Shown here: positions 23,009 through 32,700 of the stretch, piece by piece
How positions within the stretch are numbered: position 1 is the first letter of the stretch
Layout: every line of letters starts with the position of its first letter
NCBI GenBank assembly: GCA_030695025.1
Contig: JAUYTX010000066.1
Span: forward strand, 1-37,812
From: Bacteroidales bacterium
GTDB lineage: Bacteria > Bacteroidota > Bacteroidia > Bacteroidales > UBA932
Direction: 5' to 3'
Length of the DNA stretch: 37,812 nt
Translations under genes and position numbers: made by a program
The notes under the pieces: model-generated
What the model was told of the DNA's origin: nothing
Databases searched by the model: none
Seen by the model: the letters and a program-made list of their open reading frames with translations, nothing else

Positions 23009-25012
23009 CTAATACGGATCTACATCAAACCAAAGCTTCAATCCATGCCCCTCATTTTTTACCATTTTGACGGTATGATCATAGAGTGCTCTCTTAACTG
23101 ATCTTACATCTTTTGTTCGTGGTAATTTAATGAGGAAATTCAATATATGCTCTCCCCTGACAATGTCAACAGGAGGCGCGAATGGTCCGGTAAAGCGTAT
23201 AGAATCTGCCGTATTAAGGTAGTCTGTATATTTTGCTGCAAAATTGTGTAATTCTCTTATATTTTTATTTTTAATAATAATCTTAATAAGCCTTACAAAT
23301 GGAGGGTAACCAAACTCTTTTCGTTCTGATAATTCTGTCCCAAAATCATCATTCCCCTCTATAAACATCCTGTAAATATTATTATCGGGCTGAGCAGTCT
23401 GTATAATAACACTAGCCTCTTTATCTCTCCTCCCTCCTCTCCCGGCAAGTTGGGTAAGCATTTGAAGAGCCCTCTCACCGGCTCTGAAATCCTCAGTAGA
23501 GAACATGCTATCGGCGTGAATAATAATAATAAGGTTCAGTTTGCTGAAATCAAACCCTTTGCTTAACATTTGAGTTCCCACCAATATATCAAGTTCTCCT
23601 TTGGCAAACTCCTTGATGATTCTCTTTTGTTCACCTCTGCTTTGGGTGGTTTCGGCATCAAATCTTGCAATTCTCGCTTTTGGGAGAAGCTTGGCAATCT
23701 GCTCTTCTACCATCTCTGTTCCTGAACCTCTCTCCTTAAGTCCCGGCTTGCCGCATTTGGTGCAGATTGTATTAAACCTGATGCTTTGCCCACAGTAGTG
23801 GCACGAAAGTAACCCTTTTGATTTATGGTAACTCACCGACACATTGCAGGATGTACACATTGGGATGTGTCCGCAGTAGATGCATTGGACAAAAGGGGAG
23901 TATGACCTTCTGTTCCTGAAAATAAGTACCTGCTCTCCGCTGCTGATGCAGCTTTCGATTGCAGATATAGTTTTACGGGAGAATATCCCCTCCATCTGTC
24001 CTCTTTTCTCTTCTCTTATAGTGTCAATAATCTCTATCCTGGGAGAGTGGTCAGAGTAATACTTCTCGTTAAGTTCTACAAGCGTGTACCTTCCGGATAA
24101 AGCGTTATAGAGACTTTCAAGCGACGGAGTAGCCGAGCCCATTACAACACCTGCGTTGAATAGCTTTGCAAGTACCAGAGCAGTATCGTGGCCGTTGTAT
24201 CTTGGTGATGGTTCGTTTTGTTTGTATGAGGAGTCGTGCTCTTCGTCAATTATTACCAGACCCAGCGAACTGAAGGGTAAGAAAACAGCAGATCTGAGAC
24301 CGAGTACTATGTATGGACCAGACCCTTCCATAATTTTTTCAAAAACAGATCTTCTTTCAGATGCCGTTTGCCCTGAATGGTAAATAAGCAATTTATCTCT
24401 GAATATCTTTTCAAGACGGTGACTTAATTGTCGGCTCAATGCAATTTCCGGCAACATGTAAAGAACATTTCTTCCACTGTTCAGCACCTCTTCAGCCAGG
24501 CTTATATATATTTCTGTCTTACCGGACCCTGTAACGCCCTTTAAAAGAGTAGTTACGCCTGCCGACAATTGCTCAGAAATTTTACTGCAGGCGTTTTTTT
24601 GTTTATCTGAGAGTTCGTTTGGAAGCTCACGCTCTTTTTCTGTCGTCTGAGTTCTTTTTTTTACTCGTTTAACTGTCTGGTTAAAAGAGGCAGATGGAAA
24701 GGCCGCTCTGTATACCTCACCGGTTGTACACATATAATAGTCTGCAATCCATCTCCACAACTCTATTACTTGTGATGATAACAGGGGCTTTTCAATAATT
24801 GATTCAATTTCAAGAATCCTCCCCTTATAATTGGGATTTTCAGAAGTCACCTCCTCTACTATAGCTATATAATCTCTTCCTGAAAATTTCACCTTCACAG
24901 AGCTGCCCGGCTTTACTTCTTTGACAATTGACTCAGGAACAATATAACTCACCTCTCCCTCAAACCTCAGAGGAAGAATAACCTTTGCAAAGATAACTTT
25001 GTGGTTTGTCAT
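23009..25012 (-). CDS. priA: Primosomal replication-restart helicase PriA, short form
   Basis: 667 residues. In order: the 3'-end-binding domain (about 1-105), Walker A GVTGSGKTEIY (159-169), DEEH (256-259), SATPSLES, a zinc region with eight cysteines in four pairs (CIYCGHIPMCTSC, CHYCG, CTKCG), GTQMLSKGFDF and LTQLAGRGGR, then a normal C-terminus (KLWFDVDPY). Walker A falls about 60 residues earlier than in E. coli PriA because the segment between DNA-binding domain and helicase is only a charged 30-residue linker (about 106-135). The winged-helix domain seems to be missing. The reading frame is intact. It reloads the replicative helicase at stalled forks. It lies downstream of ispH on the same strand. 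Confidence 0.95.
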   Translation of the reverse strand: MTNHKVIFAKVILPLRFEGEVSYIVPESIVKEVKPGSSVKVKFSGRDYIAIVEEVTSENPNYKGRILEIESIIEKPLLSSQVIELWRWIADYYMCTTGEVYRAAFPSASFNQTVKRVKKRTQTTEKERELPNELSDKQKNACSKISEQLSAGVTTLLKGVTGSGKTEIYISLAEEVLNSGRNVLYMLPEIALSRQLSHRLEKIFRDKLLIYHSGQTASERRSVFEKIMEGSGPYIVLGLRSAVFLPFSSLGLVIIDEEHDSSYKQNEPSPRYNGHDTALVLAKLFNAGVVMGSATPSLESLYNALSGRYTLVELNEKYYSDHSPRIEIIDTIREEKRGQMEGIFSRKTISAIESCISSGEQVLIFRNRRSYSPFVQCIYCGHIPMCTSCNVSVSYHKSKGLLSCHYCGQSIRFNTICTKCGKPGLKERGSGTEMVEEQIAKLLPKARIARFDAETTQSRGEQKRIIKEFAKGELDILVGTQMLSKGFDFSKLNLIIIIHADSMFSTEDFRAGERALQMLTQLAGRGGRRDKEASVIIQTAQPDNNIYRMFIEGNDDFGTELSERKEFGYPPFVRLIKIIIKNKNIRELHNFAAKYTDYLNTADSIRFTGPFAPPVDIVRGEHILNFLIKLPRTKDVRSVKRALYDHTVKMVKNEGHGLKLWFDVDPY

Positions 25013-25046
25013 CAGGTGTTATATTATTAAGATTATAAATGATTTG

Positions 25047-25943
25047 CTAAAGTTCTCTTAGAGCAGCTGCAATCTCTTCAAGCAGCCACATAGGAGTAGA
25101 TGTGGCCCCGCATATTCCCACATTGTCACCATGTTCAAACCACTCCCTTTTGATTTCGTCGGCCCTTTCAATTTTAAAACACCTTTTGTTTACCGACTCA
25201 CATGTTTCAAAAAGCACTTTTCCGTTAGAGCTCTCCCTGCCACTTACAAAAAGGATAACAGAGTGAGAGGCCGAAAACTGCTTAAGGTGTGGGTGGCGTG
25301 AGGAGACCTGCCTGCATATGGTATTGTTGGACTTAAAGTCATTAAGGTTGCCACCGGCTGCAGATATTCGCTCTTTAATGCCGGCTATCACCTCAGCATA
25401 TTCCGATGGGTCTTTTGTTGTCTGTGAAAATATTGCGACAGGTTTGGTATAGTCAACCTGGTCAAGGTCTTTGATTTTTTCAATTATCACGGCGTCTCCG
25501 TCAACCTGACCTATGAGACCGTTAACTTCGGCATGACCTCTGTTGCCGAAAATAAGAATAGTACCACCTTTATGGCTAAGTAGCTTGTGGCTCTCCTTTA
25601 TTCTTTGCTGAAGTTTTAATACAACAGGGCATGTACAGTCAATTATCCTAAGGTTGTTCCCTTTTGCAGTATCATAAGTTGACGGGGGCTCCCCGTGAGC
25701 CCTTATAAATACCACGGAGTCCTTTAGATTACCCAGCCTATTATGATCAATTACCTCCATGCCTTTTTCTCCAAGTCGGGAGAGTTCGGTATTATTGTGA
25801 ACAATCGCACCAAGAGAATAAAGCCTGTCGCTCTTTTCAAGATAGTTTTCTGCCTGTCTTATTGCTTTCACAACTCCGTAGCAAAAGCCGGATTTACTGT
25901 CAACATCGACTGTGATATTCAATTTTTCTTCAGACTTTTCCAT
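25047..25943 (-). CDS. ispH: 4-hydroxy-3-methylbut-2-enyl diphosphate reductase
   Basis: About 298 residues from the ATG at 25943; another ATG at 25970 adds nine residues and a longer overlap with cmk. The three cluster-binding cysteines are in SGFCYGVV, IDCTCPVV and NTICRQVSSRHPHLK. HNNTELSRL and RAHGEPPSTYD hold the substrate-binding histidines and proton relay, and GATSTPMWL is the C-terminal motif. It reduces HMBPP to IPP and DMAPP in the MEP isoprenoid pathway with a 4Fe-4S cluster, so this organism uses that route. It overlaps cmk by 25 bp, pointing to one transcript. Confidence 0.95.
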   Translation of the reverse strand: MEKSEEKLNITVDVDSKSGFCYGVVKAIRQAENYLEKSDRLYSLGAIVHNNTELSRLGEKGMEVIDHNRLGNLKDSVVFIRAHGEPPSTYDTAKGNNLRIIDCTCPVVLKLQQRIKESHKLLSHKGGTILIFGNRGHAEVNGLIGQVDGDAVIIEKIKDLDQVDYTKPVAIFSQTTKDPSEYAEVIAGIKERISAAGGNLNDFKSNNTICRQVSSRHPHLKQFSASHSVILFVSGRESSNGKVLFETCESVNKRCFKIERADEIKREWFEHGDNVGICGATSTPMWLLEEIAAALREL

Positions 25944-26629
25944 TTCTCGGATATTATTTTTTCTATCCATACCATCTGATCCTCTTCGGTCATATTGCTG
26001 TTGTCAAGGAATATTGCATCCGTAGCTCTTCTGAGCGGAGCATTTTCCCTGTTTTCATCCATAAAATCCCTCTCAACAACATTCTTAAGAACCTCATCAA
26101 AGTTTGCATCTTCTCCTCTGGTAACCATTTCACGATACCTCCTCATTGCCCTTACTTTAGGATCGGCAGTCATGAATATTTTAAGATCTGCATCGGGAAA
26201 GACAACGGTTCCAATATCCCTGCCATCCATAACCACGCCTCCTGTTACACCAAACTCCTTAAGTATGGAGTCAACAAAATCTCTCACCGGCTTTTGAGCA
26301 GCTACAATACTTACCTTTCCTGCAACTTCAAGACTCCTTATCTGGGCCTCTATGTTCTCTCCGTTCAGGTATAGTTCACTATTTGCACCCCGGGCAGCCT
26401 GCCCAAACTTTAGATTAACATTGCCAAGCTGGTTGTGCAGTTTTTCAGGGTTTTCAACTCCCATCTCGTTGATTAAGCCATTGCGCAGGGCAAACAGTGT
26501 CACCCCTCTGTAGAGTGCTCCCGTATCAACATAAATCAGCCCATACCGGGATGCTATCTCCTTGGCAAATGAACTTTTACCGGTTGACGAATGGCCGTCT
26601 ATTGCTATAATAATGTCTCTTTTTCCCAT
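25919..26629 (-). CDS. cmk: Cytidylate kinase
   Basis: 236 residues from the ATG at 26629 (MGKRDIIIAIDGHSSTGKSSFAKEIA). The open frame continues upstream to a TTG at 26656, but the -7 box at 26644-26651 overlaps that stretch. P-loop GHSSTGKSS, YVDTGALYRGVTL, MDGRDIGTVVFPDADLKIFMTA and the RRATDAIFLDNSNMTEEDQ lid are the CMP-kinase landmarks. It phosphorylates CMP and dCMP. It overlaps ispH at its 3' end and is divergent from the Ppx/GppA gene. Confidence 0.95.
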   Translation of the reverse strand: MGKRDIIIAIDGHSSTGKSSFAKEIASRYGLIYVDTGALYRGVTLFALRNGLINEMGVENPEKLHNQLGNVNLKFGQAARGANSELYLNGENIEAQIRSLEVAGKVSIVAAQKPVRDFVDSILKEFGVTGGVVMDGRDIGTVVFPDADLKIFMTADPKVRAMRRYREMVTRGEDANFDEVLKNVVERDFMDENRENAPLRRATDAIFLDNSNMTEEDQMVWIEKIISEKWKSLKKN

Positions 26630-26643
26630 ATATCTAATGAGAA

Positions 26644-26651
26644 CAAACATA
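26644..26651 (-). promoter_or_regulatory. Possible -7 box of cmk-ispH
   Basis: The top strand CAAACATA is TATGTTTG on the bottom strand, matching TAnnTTTG and placed 15 bases before the cmk ATG at 26629. The -33 element is not recognisable. Confidence 0.45.
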
Positions 26652-26664
26652 CGCAAAAAAGGAT

Positions 26665-26672
26665 TATCTTTG
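26665..26672 (+). promoter_or_regulatory. Possible -7 box of the Ppx/GppA gene
   Basis: TATCTTTG matches TAnnTTTG and lies 14 bases before the ATG at 26687, giving a very short leader. It is back to back with the cmk -7 box, 13 bases apart, so the two divergent promoters overlap. No -33 TTTG is seen. Confidence 0.45.
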
Positions 26673-26686
26673 TGAAAATTATTTTA

Positions 26687-27601
26687 ATGAGACTTGCTGT
26701 TTTTGACCTGGGAACTAATGTTTTCAACCTTCTGATTGCCTGGGTTTCAAAAGATAAATGCGACATAAAAAAAGTTGTGAAAGTTGGCTCTCACATTGGC
26801 AAAGGTGGCTTTTTTAACCGTGAATTGACACAGGAAGCAATTGATACCTCTATGGAGGCAATAGGGGAGATGTGTGAGGTTATAGAGCAGGAGGGAGGCG
26901 TTGATTTAACAAAGGCCTTTGCAACTTCTGCGTTCAGAGATGCCTCAAACGGAGCCGAGTTTGCCCGGTTGATTAGTGAGAAACACGGAATTGATGTTGA
27001 GATTATTTCAGGCGACAGAGAGGCCGAACTTATATACAAAGGGGTAAGAGAATCCGTTTTGCTTTATGACGAAAAGGTTCTTATTCTTGATATTGGAGGA
27101 GGCAGCAACGAGTTTATTATTGCCGACAAAGAGAGAATATACTGGAAAGAGAGTTTCCCGCTTGGAGTGGTCAGAATGAAAGAGATAATATCACCTTCCA
27201 ATCCCATTTCGGCAGATGAAATTCTCAGATATAAAAATTATCTGGACATATCCCTTCAACCCCTGTTTGAGCAGGTATCTATATATAAGCCAATATTTAT
27301 GATTGGCTGCTCCGGATCATTTGATACACTCAGGGAGTTAATCTGGCCCGAAGACGATGGCACACTGCCAGCTCTTGAACTTCCTCTAGATAAATTTTTA
27401 GAGCTGAACGATACTCTTGTAAAATCAACATCTATTGAGAGGCACAATATGAAGAGAATGTCTCCGATGAGGGTAGATTATATGGTTTTAGGCAGTATTT
27501 TTGTAGAGTATATCATCAAAAAATTTGAGATTAAAGAGCTTTATCAGTCATCCTACTCTCTGAAAGAGGGTTATATGTCTGAGATTGCATCCTCACTTTA
27601 A
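26687..27601 (+). CDS. Ppx/GppA-family phosphatase (exopolyphosphatase)
   Basis: 304 residues from the ATG at 26687; the open frame upstream runs through the cmk promoter and 5' end and is not used. The ASKHA-fold motifs are the phosphate-1 loop AVFDLGTNVFNLLIAW, the region TSAFRDASNGAEF, and the phosphate-2 loop LILDIGGGSNEFII. It is a single Ppx/GppA domain, without the C-terminal HD module of larger forms. The family splits polyphosphate or the 5'-phosphate of pppGpp, and sequence alone does not decide which. It precedes the NtrX-like gene by 25 bases, probably in one operon. Confidence 0.92.
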   Translation: MRLAVFDLGTNVFNLLIAWVSKDKCDIKKVVKVGSHIGKGGFFNRELTQEAIDTSMEAIGEMCEVIEQEGGVDLTKAFATSAFRDASNGAEFARLISEKHGIDVEIISGDREAELIYKGVRESVLLYDEKVLILDIGGGSNEFIIADKERIYWKESFPLGVVRMKEIISPSNPISADEILRYKNYLDISLQPLFEQVSIYKPIFMIGCSGSFDTLRELIWPEDDGTLPALELPLDKFLELNDTLVKSTSIERHNMKRMSPMRVDYMVLGSIFVEYIIKKFEIKELYQSSYSLKEGYMSEIASSL

Positions 27602-27626
27602 CTAATATTGGAAAAGGAATTACAGT

Positions 27627-28790
27627 ATGAAAGTTCTGATTATTGACGACGAAAAATCTATCCGGAATACTCTCAAAGAGATTCTCGAATTTGAAGGTCA
27701 CGAAATATCGCTTGCAGCAGATGGAGTAGAGGGCCTGTCAATGGCCACTGCAGAGAGTTTTGATGTTATCTTTTCTGATATCAAAATGCCAAACATGGAT
27801 GGCATGGAACTTCTTGATAAATTAAGCGAATCAAATGTAGAGGCTTCGGTTATAATGATATCCGGCCATGGCTCTATAGACTCTGCCGTTGAGTGTATAA
27901 AAAAAGGTGCCTTTGACTTTATTCAAAAGCCTCTTGATCTTAACAGAATTCTCATAACACTAAGAAACGCCACCGATAGGACCAACCTTGTAAAAGAGAC
28001 AAAAATCCTTAAAAAGAGAGTTTCAAAAATTCCTGAAATAGTAGGGGTCTCACCTGCAATATCAAGAATTAAAGATATGATAGACAGAGTAGCTCCAACA
28101 GAAGCAAGGGTTCTGATAACCGGCTCCAATGGAACAGGAAAAGAGCTTGTAGCCAGATGGCTACATGAAAAAAGCTCCAGAAATACAATGCCGTTTGTTG
28201 AGGTAAACTGCGCTGCTATTCCGGGCGAGCTTATAGAGAGTGAACTTTTTGGCCACGAGAAGGGAGCCTTTACTTCGGCTGTTAAGCAGCACAAGGGAAA
28301 ATTTGAGCAAGCCGATGGCGGCACACTGTTTCTTGATGAAATTGGAGACATGAGTCTTGCAGCTCAGGCAAAGGTGCTGAGGGTTTTACAGGAGAATAAA
28401 ATTACACGGGTAGGAAGTGACAAGGATATAAATGTGAAAGTGAGGGTTATTGCTGCAACTAATAAAAACCTAACAGAGGAGATTGAAAAGGGAAGTTTCA
28501 GAGAGGATCTCTACCACAGGATAAGCGTTATTGTAATTCATGTTCCTCCACTTACCCAAAGGAAAGAGGATATTCCAATGCTTACAAAATACTTTTTGGA
28601 ACAGATCTCCACTGAGGGAGGTATGCCTTACCGTGAAATAGAGGAGGATGCAATTGAGGAGCTTACAACGTATAAATGGACAGGTAATATCAGAGAGCTC
28701 AGAAATGTTGTTGAGAGGCTTATGATCCTGAGCAATAATAAAATAACTAAAGACGATGTGCTTGATTTTGCAAAACCCATCTTCAGATAA
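27627..28790 (+). CDS. NtrX-like response regulator: receiver plus AAA+ domain, no DNA-binding domain
   Basis: 387 residues. The receiver domain (1-120) has DDE at 7-9, phospho-acceptor D51 in FSDIKMPNMDG, and K101. The sigma-54-type AAA+ domain (about 138-370) has Walker A GSNGTGKE (166-173), Walker B GGTLFLDEIGD (231-241) and FREDLYHRISV. The sigma-54-contacting loop reads GAFTSA (213-218), not GAFTGA. The protein ends at DDVLDFAKPIFR, directly after the AAA+ lid, with no Fis-type helix-turn-helix. It may act from solution, as FlgR does, or may not work through sigma-54. Its likely partner is the NtrY-like kinase at 29785. It follows the Ppx/GppA gene. Confidence 0.92.
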   Translation: MKVLIIDDEKSIRNTLKEILEFEGHEISLAADGVEGLSMATAESFDVIFSDIKMPNMDGMELLDKLSESNVEASVIMISGHGSIDSAVECIKKGAFDFIQKPLDLNRILITLRNATDRTNLVKETKILKKRVSKIPEIVGVSPAISRIKDMIDRVAPTEARVLITGSNGTGKELVARWLHEKSSRNTMPFVEVNCAAIPGELIESELFGHEKGAFTSAVKQHKGKFEQADGGTLFLDEIGDMSLAAQAKVLRVLQENKITRVGSDKDINVKVRVIAATNKNLTEEIEKGSFREDLYHRISVIVIHVPPLTQRKEDIPMLTKYFLEQISTEGGMPYREIEEDAIEELTTYKWTGNIRELRNVVERLMILSNNKITKDDVLDFAKPIFR

Positions 28791-28791
28791 G

Positions 28792-29202
28792 CTACTCTTT
28801 CTCTACTCGCATCTGCTGGATAAAATTGCCATCCGATTGGGTTTTGACAAATAAGGTAACCCTGAATTTGCTGCCCCCTGCACTTAAGTTGCCAATAGCG
28901 TAAATCATAGGGGCTTTCCCTGAGCGATATGTTATTACAAAACTCTTTGGAGAGTTCTCATTAAAAAATTCCTTAACAATCTGTTTAGCCTGCTGTCTGC
29001 TGCACACATTTGTAGTCCCGAGAATATCAATCTCAAGACTTGGTGCAAACCACACGGCCAATCTCTCCGCATCGCCGTTCTGTATATACTTGGCGATAGG
29101 AACAAACACATCCTGTTCTTTGTTTTGATTGGCAGCCTGTTGCCCGCTTAAGACAACTGTATTTAATAAAAGCGTTAAAAAAATCAGTATTATCTTTCCC
29201 AT
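28792..29202 (-). CDS. Secreted DUF4783-type protein
   Basis: 136 residues with a signal peptide (MGKIILIFLTLLLNTVVLSGQQ). The rest fits a small NTF2-like cone: VFVPIAKYIQNGDAERLAVWFAPSLEIDIL, then QQAKQIVKEFFNENSPKSFVITYRSGKAPMIYAIGNLSAGGSKFRVTLFVK and a short final strand. I recognise it as DUF4783, a Bacteroidota family of unknown function, probably periplasmic. It converges on the NtrX-like gene with a single base between the stops and is divergent from rlmH. Confidence 0.82.
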   Translation of the reverse strand: MGKIILIFLTLLLNTVVLSGQQAANQNKEQDVFVPIAKYIQNGDAERLAVWFAPSLEIDILGTTNVCSRQQAKQIVKEFFNENSPKSFVITYRSGKAPMIYAIGNLSAGGSKFRVTLFVKTQSDGNFIQQMRVEKE

Positions 29203-29297
29203 AAAATATTCCTCACTAAGGAAGAAAAAGCAAAAATCAAGCCATATGACTAAACCATAAAATTAATACATTTCCACGATAAATGTCAAATTAATAG

Positions 29298-29305
29298 TAA
29301 TTTTG
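29298..29305 (+). promoter_or_regulatory. Possible -7 box of rlmH
   Basis: TAATTTTG matches TAnnTTTG and ends 5 bases before the rlmH ATG, so the message would be nearly leaderless. No TTTG is found at the usual -33 distance. Confidence 0.3.
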
Positions 29306-29310
29306 TAGAG

Positions 29311-29784
29311 ATGAAGATAGAGTTAATGCTTATGGGAAAGACAGATACTGCCTGGATTAAAGAGGGAGCAGAACTTTATACCAATAGGCTTAAATATTAT
29401 ACAACTCTATCAATCAAAGAGATACCCGAACTTAAAAAAGTTGCCGGACTAAATGTTAGCCAGATAAAAGAGAGAGAGGGTGAGCTGATTTTAAAAAACA
29501 TCAAAGAGGGTGACTATCTTATTCTGCTTGATGAGAACGGAAAGCTGTTTTCATCGGAGGAGTTTGCTCATAAAATTGAAAAAGTCACTATAAGAGGTGT
29601 AAAATGTATAGTTTTTGTAGTAGGAGGGGCATACGGTTTTTCCGAAGAGGTCTACAGCAGGGCAGATGAAAAAATATCTCTTTCCAAAATGACATTTTCT
29701 CATCAGATGGTAAGGGTTATTTTTCTGGAACAACTTTACAGGGCATATACGATTATTAAGGGTGAACCATACCACCATAAATAG
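29311..29784 (+). CDS. rlmH: 23S rRNA (pseudouridine1915-N3)-methyltransferase
   Basis: 157 residues, the standard RlmH size. The SPOUT knot motifs are LILLDENGKLFSSEEFA, FVVGGAYGFSEEV (AdoMet site), and the C-terminal SLSKMTFSHQMVRVIFLEQLYRAYTIIKGEPYHHK, which is almost invariant in this family. It methylates pseudouridine 1915 in helix 69 of 23S rRNA on assembled 70S ribosomes. Its TAG stop is followed immediately by the ATG of the NtrY-like kinase. Confidence 0.97.
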   Translation: MKIELMLMGKTDTAWIKEGAELYTNRLKYYTTLSIKEIPELKKVAGLNVSQIKEREGELILKNIKEGDYLILLDENGKLFSSEEFAHKIEKVTIRGVKCIVFVVGGAYGFSEEVYSRADEKISLSKMTFSHQMVRVIFLEQLYRAYTIIKGEPYHHK

Positions 29785-32700
29785 ATGATAAAGGATAAGA
29801 TAACAGAGATTCTAAAGAAAAAAACCACAATACTGTGGTTATGTGCACTATTCTTTACAATCGCATCCTTTATGGAGTTTTCTACTCCCGGCTCAATGGA
29901 CAGAGAGGTCTTACGCCTCGAATCGGTCATTCATAAAAGACAACAGATACTTGAACAGTATGCGTTAAAAGCATTAAGCCTGCCGGATAACGAATTTATC
30001 TCCTTTAAAGATCTGCCGGAAGATATGATTATCTACCGCTACTTTGAAGATACTCTTCAGTCATGGGCAAATCAGCTTCCGATAAATAATGATGATATAT
30101 TCTTTTTTCCTTTCGGCTACAGAATAAATCACATGAACAGCCGTGTTATAACCAACACGCCACTGGCCTATCTTAAGCTGGTTGAACAGTATGTCAGCCT
30201 CGGATCAGCCTGGTATATTGTAAACGTGATTGTAAGAGAAAACCAAACTATAGTAACAGCCCTACTGGTACAAACAGAATATCCCACAGAGAACAGTGCG
30301 CTTAGCAATAGCATAAACCCCAATTTTTACTTAAGAAGACAACTATCAATTGTTCCGGTAACATTTGATGAGTCGTACATAGTTCACGGTAAGGACGGGG
30401 GAGTCCTTTTCTCTGTCCTTAAGACATTGCCTGGAAAGGGTGCAAGCGAAGGCATAGCCCTCAGATGGTTTGCCATACTTTTCGTTATACTAGCTCTGTT
30501 TTCAAATCTTCAAAGAAAAAGGGGGATTAATGAGTTCTTTTCCCTTTTTGCCGGAATGGTAATTGTGAGATTTGTTGCTATATATCAAGCAAAAGAACTT
30601 CAAGGTGAACTTGAAATTTTCTCCCCGACCCTTTATGCAGATTTTGGAATCTTCAGCTCTCTTGCAGATCTGTTAATAAACAACATTCTGATTTTCATGA
30701 TTGTCCTGGCTCTTTTTATGATAAGGAAAAGCCTGGCTCTGACAATTCTTAAAGCACCGCCATTAAAGAAAAGATTGCTGACAGTAATCTTTTCAATGAT
30801 TCCACTAATATTAATCCCTTACATATACCTGAGCATGAGGTCACTCATCCTCAACTCAAACATTGTAATGGAGTTGTATAAGATAGATGAAATAACCGAA
30901 TATACCTTAATGGTATATCTCTCCTACGGACTTCTTTTTCTGGCACTTCTGTTCTCACTTCAACTGATGAGACCGCTGTTTATTCCAAAAAGAAGATTTT
31001 CCTTTATGGAGAGGGTTCCAATGGCTTTTTACATCTCCTTTATCTCACTCTTCACGCTTGTCACCGTAAGTTACTTTGGCTTTATAAAAGAGTATAACAG
31101 AAACAAGGTGTGGACAACAAAAATGTCTGTTGAGAGAGATCTTACCATGGAACTTCAATTGAGAAATCTTGAAAAATTCATTGAAAATGACCCTGTTATA
31201 GCATATTGGGTAAGGTTTGACCAGAACACGGAAATGATTACCAATCGTCTCTCTGAGGCCTATTTCTGGAGCATTCTGCAAAAGTATGACATGAGAATAA
31301 CCTCCTGCAGGCCAAACTCTATGCTAATAACCGAGATATCAAATCAGGATTTACCTCCTGTTCACTGCAACAATTTTTATAAAACAGAAATTTCAAGATA
31401 CGGAATGAGGCTGGGAGATAACTCTTCATTCTTCTTTATGAATAACTATAACGGCAGAATCAGTTATCTGGGAGTTTTTCCGTTTTATATCTTTGGAGAG
31501 GAGATCAGTCTTTATATTGAACTTGACAGTAAGTTTATGAGAGAATCCATTGGATATCCCGAACTTCTACTGGATCATAAAAAGCTGGATAATTACAATA
31601 TACCTTCCGGCTACTCATATTCTAAATATCTGAATGAAAGACTTATATCCTATGGAGGCAGATATAATTATTCTCTTAAATACGAAAAGGATTACGATAC
31701 CGGATACAGAACAGAGAGGAGTAACGGATACCTTCACTTCATAAATAAGATCTCAGATGAGAATATGATAATCTTATCGAGACAAGAGAGAAATATATTC
31801 CAGTACACGGTATCATTCTCATATCTGATGCTTTTTTACTCTCTTATGATTCTGGGGCTGATTAGAATAAGACATAAGGGGTTCATTTATAACCTTCCGA
31901 AAAGTTCGTTCAGATGGAAGATAACGGTATTGATTATTTCGTCGCTTGTATTTGCTCTTGTTGCAATGGGTGCGGGAAGCATATGGTTCTCCATAAGATA
32001 TTTTAATGAATCCAACAGAGAGCAGATGGAGGAGAAGATGAGCACTGTTCAATCGACTCTCTCATATTACAGTAAATTTGCTCAAAAATATAATGACCAG
32101 CAATTTAATAATCTAAGGTTACTTGAGGCAATGAACCGTCTTTCAAACACCGCTCAGATTGATATTAATGTTTACCAGTCTGACGGGTTGCTTTTAAGGA
32201 CAACAAGAAGTGAAGTATTTGACCGGTATTTGCTGGGAACCAGAATGAATCCTATAGCTTTCAGAGAGATTGTTTACAACAATAAGAAGCAATATGTAAA
32301 CAGAGAGGTGGTAGGAGATCTCTCCTATTATTCACTTTACGCGCCACTTTTTAACGTAGATGGTAAGCTTATTGCTATTGCCAATGTGCCCTATTTCTCA
32401 AGGCAGAGCAACTTTAGAAAGGATGCATCTTCAATAATTGCTGCAATAATAAATATCTATCTCTTACTACTTATAGCGGCTGTTTTCGGGGGTATTGCCC
32501 TATCAAATTCAATATCAAAGCCGCTTGCAGAGATTAGTAAAAAGATGCAATTGCTGGACATTTCACAGCAACCTGAGCATATCAACTACACCAACAGAGA
32601 CGAATTGGGTATTCTGGTGGCGGCCTATAACAAGATGGTTGACGATCTTAACGAGAGCACAACCAGACTTGCCCAGGGTGAAAGAGAGCAGGCATGGAGA

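Noticed and set aside
27923-28351. 142-codon open frame on the minus strand
   Set aside because: It is the mirror of the AAA+ domain of the NtrX-like regulator, whose catalytic motifs are clear.
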